Shown piece after piece: positions 22,916 through 29,285 of a stretch of DNA of 29,285 nucleotides (the stretch's first letter is position 1; each line of letters begins with the position of its first letter). Where the stretch lies: NCBI GenBank assembly GCA_002368805.1, contig DFFH01000015.1, positions 1-29,285 on the forward strand, written 5' to 3'. Both the position numbers and the translations under genes were made by a program. The notes beneath the pieces were generated by a model that saw only the letters and a program-made list of their open reading frames with translations, searched no databases and was not told where the DNA came from. The stretch comes from Mageeibacillus sp. UBA3781. Its GTDB lineage: Bacteria; Bacillota; Clostridia; Saccharofermentanales; Saccharofermentanaceae.

Positions 22916-22965
22916 TTCGTAACAGTAGGTATTCTTTTTTACAACCAGACGGGGAGGGAAGACCA

Positions 22966-23229
22966 GTGATCATTAAATCAGATGTAGAAGCTTGCAAGAA
23001 GAATCTTGAGTCTTATATCGGACGCACAGTCCGCCTTACTTCCAACGGTGGAAGAAAGAGGATCATCGTCCATGAGGGCATCCTGGATCATTGCTATCCG
23101 AACATGTTCACGGTAAGATGTGACAGAAAGCCGACCAATGCTGCTCAGGAGACTGTTTCTTACAGCTACATCGATGTGCTGACAAAGACTGTCCGCATCG
23201 CAGCCATTGCCGAGACACAGGCTAGCTGA
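22966..23229 (+). CDS. veg: Veg family protein
   Basis: This 87-residue protein matches Veg: the central R-x-L/R-x-T-x-N-G-G-R-[KR]-[RK], E-G-I-L-x-x-x-Y-P-x-[MV]-F-x-V and V-S-Y-S-Y-x-D-[VI]-L-T-x-T-V are all present. Veg of Bacillus stimulates biofilm gene expression by antagonising SinR; the general role in other Firmicutes is unclear. The start is GTG with GGGGAGGG upstream, and no ATG start is available in frame at this place. The perfect consensus promoter predicts high expression. ispE downstream matches the Bacillus veg-ispE neighbourhood. Confidence 0.92.
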   Translation: MIIKSDVEACKKNLESYIGRTVRLTSNGGRKRIIVHEGILDHCYPNMFTVRCDRKPTNAAQETVSYSYIDVLTKTVRIAAIAETQAS

Positions 23230-23256
23230 TTTTACTTAAACATAAGACGATTACGA

Positions 23257-23300
23257 CGGCCGTTCATGCAAGCCCACATTTTGTGCGCGCATGACGGCTG
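23257..23300 (+). promoter_or_regulatory. Intercistronic hairpin between veg and ispE
   Basis: GCCGTTCATGC pairs with GCATGACGGC (one bulged T) around a ~19-base loop. No T-run follows, so it is more likely a processing, stability or partial attenuation element than a full terminator. Confidence 0.45.
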
Positions 23301-23323
23301 TTGCCGTATAAAGAGAGGTTTTT

Positions 23324-24229
23324 ATGAATACTACGGTAAAAGCACCCGCAAAGGTGAACCTTTTCCTCCGGATGGACGGGAAGCGTGAGGATGGCTACCA
23401 TCTTCTTTACAGCTGTATGCAGACACTGTCACTTTATGATGTGATCGAGGTATCTGTCGAGCAGAAGGAGAGAAAAGAAGCAGGTGTCTCCTTTTTCTCC
23501 GACTGCGGATTTCTTACCTCCGACCCGAAGAAGAATACAGCCGTGGCAGCTGCAGTCCGCTTCATGGAGAAGATAGGACCGGAAAAATATGCCGTCTCTA
23601 TCGGCCTTCAGAAGAATATCCCATCCCAGGCAGGCCTGGGCGGAGGCAGTTCCGACGCCGCTTCCGTGCTTCTTGCACTGGACCGTCTTTTCCCGGGAAG
23701 AGTTTCGAAAGAAGAACTTTCTTCTATCGCGCTTTCGATCGGCGCGGATGTACCGTTTTTCCTCTGTGGCGGAACAGCGCTCTGTGAGGGCGTCGGCGAG
23801 ATCCTCACGCCCATGCCGGATCTCTCGGGACTTCCCATGCTTCTTTTAAAGCCGCAAAGAGGTGTCTCCACACCTGCCTGCTACAAGGCATTTGACGCGA
23901 TGGGAGCAGAAAATGTTACCTCTTCCGAGAAATCTCTCCTCAAAGAAGGTCTGTCAGGCGGCCTTGATCCGAAGGACCGCCTGATCAAAGCATGCCGGTC
24001 ATGGACGAATGATCTTCAGATCCCTGCGATCCAAAGTGTTCCCGAGATACAGGACGGACTGGATCTCCTTTCCGGAGGCGGCGCAGTATTCTCAGCCATG
24101 AGCGGTTCCGGAAGTGCTGTATTCGGGATCTTTGAAAGCGAAGAAGATATTCTCCGTCTGATGGAGGATCCTAAGTTTAAAAACCTCACCCGTCAGGGAT
24201 GGTGGTCCCGTAAGGCACAGACACTCTGA
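23324..24229 (+). CDS. ispE: 4-diphosphocytidyl-2-C-methyl-D-erythritol kinase
   Basis: It phosphorylates CDP-methylerythritol in the non-mevalonate isoprenoid pathway. This GHMP kinase of 301 residues has K10 in A-P-A-K-V-N-L, the G-Y-H-L-L motif (24-28), the phosphate loop I-P-S-Q-A-G-L-G-G-G-S-S-D-A-A (99-113), D142 in G-A-D-V-P-F-F and the C-terminal M-S-G-S-G-S-A-V-F-G-I-F. GAGAGG precedes the ATG. It ends 3 bases before the end of a convergent gene, leaving no room for a separate terminator. Confidence 0.97.
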   Translation: MNTTVKAPAKVNLFLRMDGKREDGYHLLYSCMQTLSLYDVIEVSVEQKERKEAGVSFFSDCGFLTSDPKKNTAVAAAVRFMEKIGPEKYAVSIGLQKNIPSQAGLGGGSSDAASVLLALDRLFPGRVSKEELSSIALSIGADVPFFLCGGTALCEGVGEILTPMPDLSGLPMLLLKPQRGVSTPACYKAFDAMGAENVTSSEKSLLKEGLSGGLDPKDRLIKACRSWTNDLQIPAIQSVPEIQDGLDLLSGGGAVFSAMSGSGSAVFGIFESEEDILRLMEDPKFKNLTRQGWWSRKAQTL

Positions 24230-24232
24230 GGA

Positions 24233-24895
24233 TCAGCGGAGAAGTGTCTTTCTGGATTCTACGGCGATGCCGTAGATGACCAGCGTGCCGTTTTTCAGTT
24301 CCTGTGCCCGGAAATACCGGTATCTCTCGGAGATCCCCTTTAATATGGCAAGTACGCCCTGTTCATTCTGGATCAGGCGGACCAGAGTACTGTCTCTTCC
24401 ATCCATGCTTACCATATGGATGGAATTGGAGCGCAGTTTCCCTGTCCGGTAGATCAGATTGACCGTGTGGGGGAGGATCATGGGGGAAAGATGCTCGGAT
24501 TCGCAGTAATACCCGAAGAAACGTTCCGGATCGACTTTGGTCTTTGCATCTGCGGCATTTCCGTCATCGGAAGTCTCGGTTTTCGGGATCAGCCTTCTCA
24601 GTTCTTCTTCAGAGAGCTTCAGAGAGCACTCTGCTCTGGTGCAGGGGATCGGTTCGCCGCTCCCGCGGATGCCTGAATAGACCGGGATGTCGAAGGGTTC
24701 TTCAGAGGAATACTGGTCAAAGATCATATTGAAGGGGATCTGGAGCACCTCGCACAGCTTCTTGGCCGTGTCGATCGTAGGATATGCTGTTCCTCTTTCC
24801 CACTGGGAAACGGAAGGCTGCTTGACGTTCACTTTTTCTGCTAGCTGTCCCTGACTTAAGTTTGCGCGTAATCTGTATTCTCGAATCTTTTTCAT
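24233..24895 (-). CDS. XRE-family transcriptional regulator with degenerate S24/LexA-like C-terminal domain
   Basis: This 220-residue protein has an N-terminal Cro/C1-type helix-turn-helix (4-60; S-Q-G-Q-L-A-E-K-V-N-V-K-Q-P-S-V-S-Q-W-E and P-T-I-D-T-A-K-K-L). The C-terminal part (about 125-215) resembles the LexA/S24 fold. Where self-cleaving members have G-D-S-M-x-P it reads S-E-H-L-S-P, with H135 in place of the catalytic Ser, and the expected Lys in L-V-[KR] is R173. Autoproteolysis is thus unlikely; ligand or protein sensing is possible. It is transcribed alone, converging on ispE. The target is unknown. Nothing phage-like surrounds it. Confidence 0.8.
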   Translation of the reverse strand: MKKIREYRLRANLSQGQLAEKVNVKQPSVSQWERGTAYPTIDTAKKLCEVLQIPFNMIFDQYSSEEPFDIPVYSGIRGSGEPIPCTRAECSLKLSEEELRRLIPKTETSDDGNAADAKTKVDPERFFGYYCESEHLSPMILPHTVNLIYRTGKLRSNSIHMVSMDGRDSTLVRLIQNEQGVLAILKGISERYRYFRAQELKNGTLVIYGIAVESRKTLLR

Positions 24896-25049
24896 GTCTT
24901 CTTTTAGCCTGCCTTTCCTAAAGATTTTTTACATCATTCTAGTGAAAATACCGCAACTATCGAGCATGTTTTTCGACGGAATGCGGCCGATATAAGTAGA
25001 ATTGATAAAGTGGGGAACAAAAAGTATAAAAGGTGGCCCGCGCCTGGGT

Positions 25050-25088
25050 AAAAAAACTTCCGCACCTCCGAAGGCGGAGATGCAGAAG
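25050..25088 (-). terminator. Strong terminator of the arginine operon
   Basis: On the minus strand a 14-bp stem (two G-U pairs) with a 4-base loop (CTCCG-CCTT-CGGAG core) is followed by seven T. It lies about 30 bases after the GNAT stop. The remaining intergenic DNA to 24896 shows nothing clear. Confidence 0.92.
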
Positions 25089-25119
25089 TAAAGGATCACA
25101 TAGTCATATAAAGCCGCAT

Positions 25120-25650
25120 TTAGCGGGCAAGTGCTTTTCCGAAAAGACCTCTCTGATAACCGCGGCGGTCGTCGGAAGAAAGAAGGTCGAAGCCTCTTGT
25201 CTTGTAATAATCGACCATGCCGGAATTGCTGAGTGCCGTATGAAGCAGCATGTGCGAGCACTTCGAATCGATCGCGACCTTCTCGCAGTAAGAAAGAAGA
25301 TAGTTCCCGATCCCCTGTCCGCGCCAGGTATCCCAGACGGAGAATCTCGCGAAGTACGCGATGCGCGTGGAAAAACCGGAGAGAACACTCTTGATCTCTT
25401 TGTCGAGATCCCGCCTCGGACGGATATAGAGACGGCAGGTGCCGAGGATCTCGTCTTCCTCGCTGAGCGCAACAAAGACTACACCGGAAGAGATCGCATT
25501 CTCGATCGCTTCCAGATCTTCGGACGTCGCCTCGATGTAGGAATCCGGGATGCCCGAATCCCTGCAGTACGAGGACATTGACTCGTGTACGAGCTGCAGT
25601 ATCACCGGCGCCTCGGTGAGTCTGGCTTTTCTGACGTGGATATCAGGCAT
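25120..25650 (-). CDS. GNAT-family N-acetyltransferase, last gene of the arginine operon
   Basis: This 176-residue GNAT has the acetyl-CoA pyrophosphate loop R-G-Q-G-I-G (110-115) preceded by the F-S-V-W-D-T-W strand, and the late D-Y-Y-K-T-R-G-F motif. The start overlaps the argF stop by 8 bases (ATGCCTGA arrangement), and the strong terminator follows it, so it is cotranscribed and coupled with argB-argD-argF. The acceptor is unknown. An N-acetylglutamate synthase role would fit the operon but is only inference; many clostridia use argJ instead, and this family is common as a generic GNAT. Confidence 0.88.
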   Translation of the reverse strand: MPDIHVRKARLTEAPVILQLVHESMSSYCRDSGIPDSYIEATSEDLEAIENAISSGVVFVALSEEDEILGTCRLYIRPRRDLDKEIKSVLSGFSTRIAYFARFSVWDTWRGQGIGNYLLSYCEKVAIDSKCSHMLLHTALSNSGMVDYYKTRGFDLLSSDDRRGYQRGLFGKALAR

Positions 25651-26575
25651 GCTGGTTACTCATGAGGTGGACGAGGATCGCCTTGTGCGCGTGCAGTCTG
25701 TTCTCCGCCTCGTCAAATACGACAGAGTGCGGTCCGTCGATGATGTCTTCTGTGACTTCATAGCCCCGGTATGCCGGCAGGCAGTGAAGGAAGATCGCGT
25801 CCTTATCCGCAGTGGAGAACAGGTCGGAGTTGACCTGGTAGTCCTTGAAGATCTTGGCTCTCATGGCCTTTTCGGATTCCTGGCCCATGCTTGCCCATGT
25901 ATCGGTATAGATGACGTCGGCGTCTTTGCAGGCCACATACGGATCCTCGGTCATGACGATCTTGGAACCGGTGATCTTCGCGTCTTCCTGTGCCTGGAGC
26001 ACATATTTCTCCGGACACGTATAGTCTTTCGGAGAAGCAACGGAGATGTCCATGCCGGCCTTCGCGCAGGCGTGGAGAAGAGAATTGGCCATGTTGTTGC
26101 CGTCGCCGACATAGGCGAGCTTCAGGCCCTTCAGTGTGCCCTTATGCTCTTTGATGGTCAGAAGATCCGCCAGTACCTGTGTCGGGTGCTGGTCATCGGA
26201 AAGACCGTTGATGACCGGAACAGAACCGTATTTCGCAAGATCGACGATGTCCTGATGGGCAAATGTTCTGATCATGATTCCGTCAACCATTCTCGACAGC
26301 ACGTTGGCAGTATCGTGGATGGTCTCGCCACGTCCGATCTGGATGTCATCGGAAGACAGGAAGAGCGCATGACCTCCGAGCTGGTACATGCCGACCTCAA
26401 AGGAGACACGTGTTCTTGTGGAAGACTTGGTAAAGATCATGCCGAGAGTCTTTCCGGCCAGGATCGGATGCGGGATGCCCGCCTTGGTCTTCGCCTTGAG
26501 ATCGATCGCAGTATCGAGAAGTGCGTCGAGCTCCGGGATAGTTACGTCTTCGTGAAAATCGATATAGTGTTTCAT
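25643..26575 (-). CDS. argF: Ornithine carbamoyltransferase
   Basis: It makes citrulline from ornithine and carbamoyl phosphate. The 310 residues include S-S-T-R-T-R (51-56) for carbamoyl phosphate, H-P-T-Q, D-T-W-A-S-M-G for ornithine and H264-C265-L-P with A-Y-R-G. The AAAGGAG binding site lies inside the last codons of argD, 8 bases before the ATG, so translation is coupled. The biosynthetic role is inferred from the operon rather than a catabolic arcB role. Confidence 0.96.
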   Translation of the reverse strand: MKHYIDFHEDVTIPELDALLDTAIDLKAKTKAGIPHPILAGKTLGMIFTKSSTRTRVSFEVGMYQLGGHALFLSSDDIQIGRGETIHDTANVLSRMVDGIMIRTFAHQDIVDLAKYGSVPVINGLSDDQHPTQVLADLLTIKEHKGTLKGLKLAYVGDGNNMANSLLHACAKAGMDISVASPKDYTCPEKYVLQAQEDAKITGSKIVMTEDPYVACKDADVIYTDTWASMGQESEKAMRAKIFKDYQVNSDLFSTADKDAIFLHCLPAYRGYEVTEDIIDGPHSVVFDEAENRLHAHKAILVHLMSNQHA

Positions 26576-26581
26576 ATGTGT

Positions 26582-27793
26582 TTACTCCTTTCCCTGAAGG
26601 ACATCCTGCAGTGCAGAGATGAATTTGTTGATCTGTGTTTTGTTGATGATCAGCGGCGGTGCGATACGGATCACATTGGCACCGATCGCGCTGACGAGGA
26701 AGCCTTTTTCGAAGAGCTTCATCTTCACATCGGCGGAAGAATCGGATGTGAGCTCGATACCGATGAGAAGTCCCTTACCACGTACTTCCGAGATCTTCTT
26801 TGTTTTCTTTCCGAGCTTTTCCAGTTTTTCCCTGGTAAAAGCACCCAGCTCGGTGACGTTTTTCAGAAGTTCCCTGGACTCGATCTGCTCGATAACTGCA
26901 AGACCGGCAGCGCAAGCCAGCGGGTTACCGCCGAAGGTGGAGCCGTGATCGCCGGGGCCGAATCCGGATGCTGCCTTCTTCGTCGCAAGAACAGCGCCGA
27001 CCGGCACACCGCCGGAAAGTCCTTTTGCCAGAGTAACGATATCCGGCTTGATGCCATACTGCTCATATGCGAAGAAGGTTCCGGTGTGGCCGACACCTGT
27101 CTGTACTTCGTCGATGATCAGAAGGATCTTGTTCTCGGTACAGAACTTCCTAACGGCCTTTACATATGCGGCATCTGCCGGATGTACACCGCTCTCGCCC
27201 TGGATAAGCTCGAGCATGATCGCGCCGGTATCCTTGTCGGCTGCCTTCTTGATGGCATCGATGTCGTTATAGGGAACATATTCGAATCCCGGGACGTTCG
27301 GACCGAACGGGATAGAGAATTTCTCTTGGCCGGTTGCTGCGATGGTTGCCATGGTACGTCCGTGGAAAGACATCTTCGCCGTGATGATCTTCGGCTTCGG
27401 AGTGCCTTTCTTGTACCAGTACCCGCGAGCGAGCTTGATCGCGCCTTCGTTGGCTTCCGCGCCGGAGTTGGCGAAGAAGACCTTATCGGCGAAGCTCATT
27501 TCCACGAGTTTTTTTGCCAGCATGGTCTGCGGCTCATTGTAGTAGTAATTGCAGCAGTGGATGACTTTCTTCGCCTGATCCGAGATCGCCTTTACCAGCG
27601 CCGGATTGCTGTGTCCGAGGACATTTACGGCGATACCGCCGATCATATCCATATACTGCCTGCCGTCTGTTCCGTAGAGATATACGCCTTTTCCGTGATC
27701 GGCCACGAGAGGGACACGCTTACCGAATACCGGAATATAATACTCTTCGTCATAACTTATGATCTGTGATAACTTCTTATCTTTATTATCCAT
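26582..27793 (-). CDS. argD: Acetylornithine aminotransferase
   Basis: This class III PLP aminotransferase converts N-acetylglutamate semialdehyde to N-acetylornithine. The 403 residues include N-S-G-A-E-A-N-E (109-116) for the cofactor phosphate, F-H-G-R-T (143-147), D228-E-V-Q and the PLP lysine K257 in T-L-A-K-G-L-S-G-G. It starts 22 bases after argB. Members of this family often also accept succinyl-diaminopimelate; the operon supports arginine as the main role. Confidence 0.95.
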   Translation of the reverse strand: MDNKDKKLSQIISYDEEYYIPVFGKRVPLVADHGKGVYLYGTDGRQYMDMIGGIAVNVLGHSNPALVKAISDQAKKVIHCCNYYYNEPQTMLAKKLVEMSFADKVFFANSGAEANEGAIKLARGYWYKKGTPKPKIITAKMSFHGRTMATIAATGQEKFSIPFGPNVPGFEYVPYNDIDAIKKAADKDTGAIMLELIQGESGVHPADAAYVKAVRKFCTENKILLIIDEVQTGVGHTGTFFAYEQYGIKPDIVTLAKGLSGGVPVGAVLATKKAASGFGPGDHGSTFGGNPLACAAGLAVIEQIESRELLKNVTELGAFTREKLEKLGKKTKKISEVRGKGLLIGIELTSDSSADVKMKLFEKGFLVSAIGANVIRIAPPLIINKTQINKFISALQDVLQGKE

Positions 27794-27815
27794 ATATAAA
27801 TAACCTCAGTTCGTG

Positions 27816-28763
27816 TCAGATTTTTTCTCCCTCGAAATAGGGCTTCTTTTCCTGAACGATCATCGTGCCGATACCTTTGCCGGTGAAGATCTCCAGAAGG
27901 ATACTGTGAGGGATGCGCCCGTCGATAATATGTGCACGGCCGACGCCGCGTCGGATCGTATCGAGGCATCCGTTGACCTTCGGGATCATGCCGCCGGTGA
28001 TCACACCGTTCTCGATCATCTCATGGATATCGGACTCGGTGAGGACAGGGAAGACCTGCTCGGAGCCATCCGGAAGGATGCCCTTGACACCTTCTACGTC
28101 AGTCAGGGTCATGAGCTTTTCCGCCTTAAGGGCAACAGCGATCTCCGCTGCCACGGTATCTGCATTGATGTTATAGCTCTCGCCGTCGGAGCCGACACCG
28201 ATCGGAGCAACGACCGGGATGTATTCGTCATTTGCCAGTGTGGAGATGACCTTCGTGTTGATTCTCTTGATTTTGCCGACGAATCCGACGTCGATCGGAT
28301 TGCCGTTGGCGTCTTCGGTGAGCTTTTCGCACTCGATCAGGTGACCGTCGATACCGCAGATACCGATTGCCTTAACGCCTTTCTGGCCGAGGTAGGAGAC
28401 GATCTCTTTATTGGTCTTTCCGACCAGGACCATCTGTGCCACGCTCATGACCTTGGCGTCTGTCACGCGCAGACCGTTCTCAAAACGGGATTCCACGTTC
28501 AGCGTCTTGAGCATGTTGCTGATGTCCGGTCCGCCGCCATGGACGAGTACCGGGTTGATGCCTACGGATTTAAGAAGAGCGATATCATCCATGACGGAGG
28601 ACTTGAGCTCGTCATTGACCATCGCATTACCGCCGTACTTGATAACTACGGTCTTTCCGGCCAGGCTCTGGATATAGGGGAGCGCCTCGATCAGGGTCGC
28701 TGCCTTGTTGATCCATGTCTGCATATCAGTTCCTACAGAAGGTAGAGTTTTATCCTTTTCCAT
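27816..28763 (-). CDS. argB: Acetylglutamate kinase
   Basis: It phosphorylates N-acetylglutamate. This 315-residue amino-acid-kinase-fold enzyme has K42-Y-G-G-N-A-M (42-48), V-H-G-G-G-P-D-I and the N-x-N-A-D-T-V-A-A-E-I-A region. The kinase core begins near residue 36; the extra N-terminal helix (about 14-33, containing A-L-P-Y-I) is the kind found in hexameric, arginine-inhibited acetylglutamate kinases, so feedback inhibition is likely but inferred. AGGAGA lies 6-8 bases before the ATG. It is the first gene of argB-argD-argF-GNAT. Confidence 0.96.
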   Translation of the reverse strand: MEKDKTLPSVGTDMQTWINKAATLIEALPYIQSLAGKTVVIKYGGNAMVNDELKSSVMDDIALLKSVGINPVLVHGGGPDISNMLKTLNVESRFENGLRVTDAKVMSVAQMVLVGKTNKEIVSYLGQKGVKAIGICGIDGHLIECEKLTEDANGNPIDVGFVGKIKRINTKVISTLANDEYIPVVAPIGVGSDGESYNINADTVAAEIAVALKAEKLMTLTDVEGVKGILPDGSEQVFPVLTESDIHEMIENGVITGGMIPKVNGCLDTIRRGVGRAHIIDGRIPHSILLEIFTGKGIGTMIVQEKKPYFEGEKI

Positions 28764-28794
28764 ATATATCTCCTGCCTGCGTTAATATTTATAC

Positions 28795-28823
28795 AGAATA
28801 CTGAATAAAATTGCATAAAGCAA
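28795..28823 (-). promoter_or_regulatory. Promoter of the arginine operon with candidate ARG box
   Basis: On the minus strand TTGCTT (28818-28823) and TATTCT (28795-28800) are 17 bases apart. On the opposite strand the spacer (28801-28818) starts with TGAATAAAA and resembles ARG half-sites; ATTGC/GCAAT (28810-28824) is a perfect dyad. ArgR repression is plausible but rests on a partial match. Confidence 0.4.
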
Positions 28824-28952
28824 TACAAACGGATAAAAATCAGGAAAATTGTACATTCTGCACAACCTGGGCATGTGATTACTTGTCAAGTTGCCACAAT
28901 CGGTGTTTGCAGGTGTCAAAAAAACCCGCGGATTTTTGGGGATTTTTACGAG

Positions 28953-28981
28953 TGGTCACGTTTCCCGGGGCATGTTATAGT
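28953..28981 (+). promoter_or_regulatory. Promoter of the ABC transporter gene
   Basis: TGGTCA (28953-28958) and TATAGT (28976-28981) are 17 bases apart, about 55 bases upstream of the ATPase start. Confidence 0.5.
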
Positions 28982-29035
28982 AGTGCCATAAAGAAAAAGT
29001 GCACGCAGAAGCGCTGCACGATTTGGAGGTAACAA

Positions 29036-29285
29036 ATGGCAAGTTTATCACTTCAGCATGTTTACAAGAAGTATGAAGGCGGCGTAGTAGCTGTTTCTGA
29101 CTTCAACCTTGAGATTTCCGATAAGGAGTTCATCATCCTGGTAGGACCTTCCGGTTGCGGTAAGTCCACAACTCTTCGTATGATCGCTGGTCTCGAAGAT
29201 ATTTCCGAGGGTGAGATCTACATCGAGGATCGTCTCATCAACGACGTTCTCCCGAAGGATCGTGATATCGCGATGGTTTTCCAGA
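29036..29285 (+). CDS. ABC transporter ATP-binding protein, MalK/UgpC-like (3' end outside window)
   Basis: The visible 83 residues are the start of an ABC ATPase: L-x-H-V-x-K-x-Y in the first strand, Walker A G-P-S-G-C-G-K-S-T, A-G-L-E-D-I-S-x-G-E-I-Y-I and the Q-loop M-V-F-Q at the end. The pattern is that of the ATPase shared by sugar or glycerol-phosphate importers (MsmK/UgpC/MalK group), but the C-terminal regulatory domain that would settle it is missing. Start chosen for TTGGAGGT 5-8 bases upstream. It has its own promoter. Confidence 0.92.
   Translation, partial: MASLSLQHVYKKYEGGVVAVSDFNLEISDKEFIILVGPSGCGKSTTLRMIAGLEDISEGEIYIEDRLINDVLPKDRDIAMVFQ

Larger units (their letters stand above)
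22644..22965. other. Divergent intergenic region between fhs and veg
   Basis: These 322 bases carry the fhs leader and promoter and the veg promoter, back to back. Between the promoters (22771-22886) are an imperfect LacI-like dyad AGAAAACGGTTTCT (22804-22817) and TAACAGAAGTGTTA (22778-22791). No gene is visible. Confidence 0.7.

Noticed and set aside
25550..27769. A 739-codon open frame on the + strand opposite argF and argD
   Set aside because: It is antisense to two genes with complete catalytic motifs. Its translation is Asp/Arg/Val-rich with no recognisable domain.

Overview
The window is about 29.3 kb of roughly 50% GC chromosomal DNA that looks like an anaerobic, fibre-degrading Gram-positive of the class Clostridia. 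Supporting signs are the Firmicutes-style neighbourhoods (SRP RNA-dnaX-ybaB-recR, rqcP-divIC, veg-ispE), strong AGGAGG-type ribosome binding sites, formate-tetrahydrofolate ligase, GTP-type PEP carboxykinase, a secreted GH5 glucanase with a CBM2-like module, and cell-wall amidases anchored by one membrane helix. A rumen or gut Oscillospirales/Saccharofermentans-like lineage would fit, but that placement is inference. I see no phage, insertion sequence, CRISPR array or other obvious mobile DNA.

Layout. 1-4989 (+): the end of chorismate synthase, a fused 3-dehydroquinase/chorismate mutase, a membrane-anchored GH5 enzyme with a long cytoplasmic tail, and a VanZ-like membrane protein. All four are tightly spaced or overlapping. 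5027-9361 (-): a sirtuin, two related N-acetylmuramoyl-L-alanine amidases (the second with its own promoter and a 21-bp palindrome) and a short-chain dehydrogenase. 9473-9936: tRNA-Thr(GGT) and tRNA-Gly(CCC), each with its own promoter and terminator. 10055-10756 (+): a lipoprotein, which shares a bidirectional terminator with the convergent pckG (10878-12677, -). 13070-14934 (-): a zinc-ribbon/HD-domain protein and an unrecognised zinc metallopeptidase. 15074-16011 (+): a small unknown protein, rqcP and divIC. 16117-20966 (-): recR, ybaB, dnaX, the SRP RNA and a degenerate class A beta-lactamase-like membrane protein, which follows fhs (20973-22643, -). 22966-24229 (+): veg and ispE. 24233-24895 (-): an XRE regulator with an S24-like domain that lacks the catalytic dyad. 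25120-28763 (-): an arginine operon argB-argD-argF-GNAT ending in a strong terminator. 29036-end (+): the start of a sugar-type ABC transporter ATPase.

How the genes relate. The window carries aromatic amino-acid synthesis (aroC, aroQ-CM), arginine synthesis (argBDF), C1 metabolism (fhs), isoprenoid synthesis (ispE), DNA replication and repair (dnaX, recR, ybaB), ribosome rescue (rqcP), division (divIC) and envelope remodelling (two amidases, DivIC, the beta-lactamase-like protein). Several envelope proteins share one plan: a short cytoplasmic N-terminus, one membrane helix, a long low-complexity S/T/P- or D-rich linker and an extracytoplasmic catalytic domain.

The less ordinary signals are the AroQ-chorismate mutase fusion, the GH5 enzyme with a ~285-residue Ala/Pro/Lys-rich inside tail carrying a repeated R-P-x-M-R-P-S motif, two domains that appear catalytically degenerate, a GNAT gene overlapping argF, and a striking excess of the octamer AAAAGCAC (15 hand-counted copies on both strands, about one expected by chance). 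I found no convincing new multi-gene defence or mobile system here.
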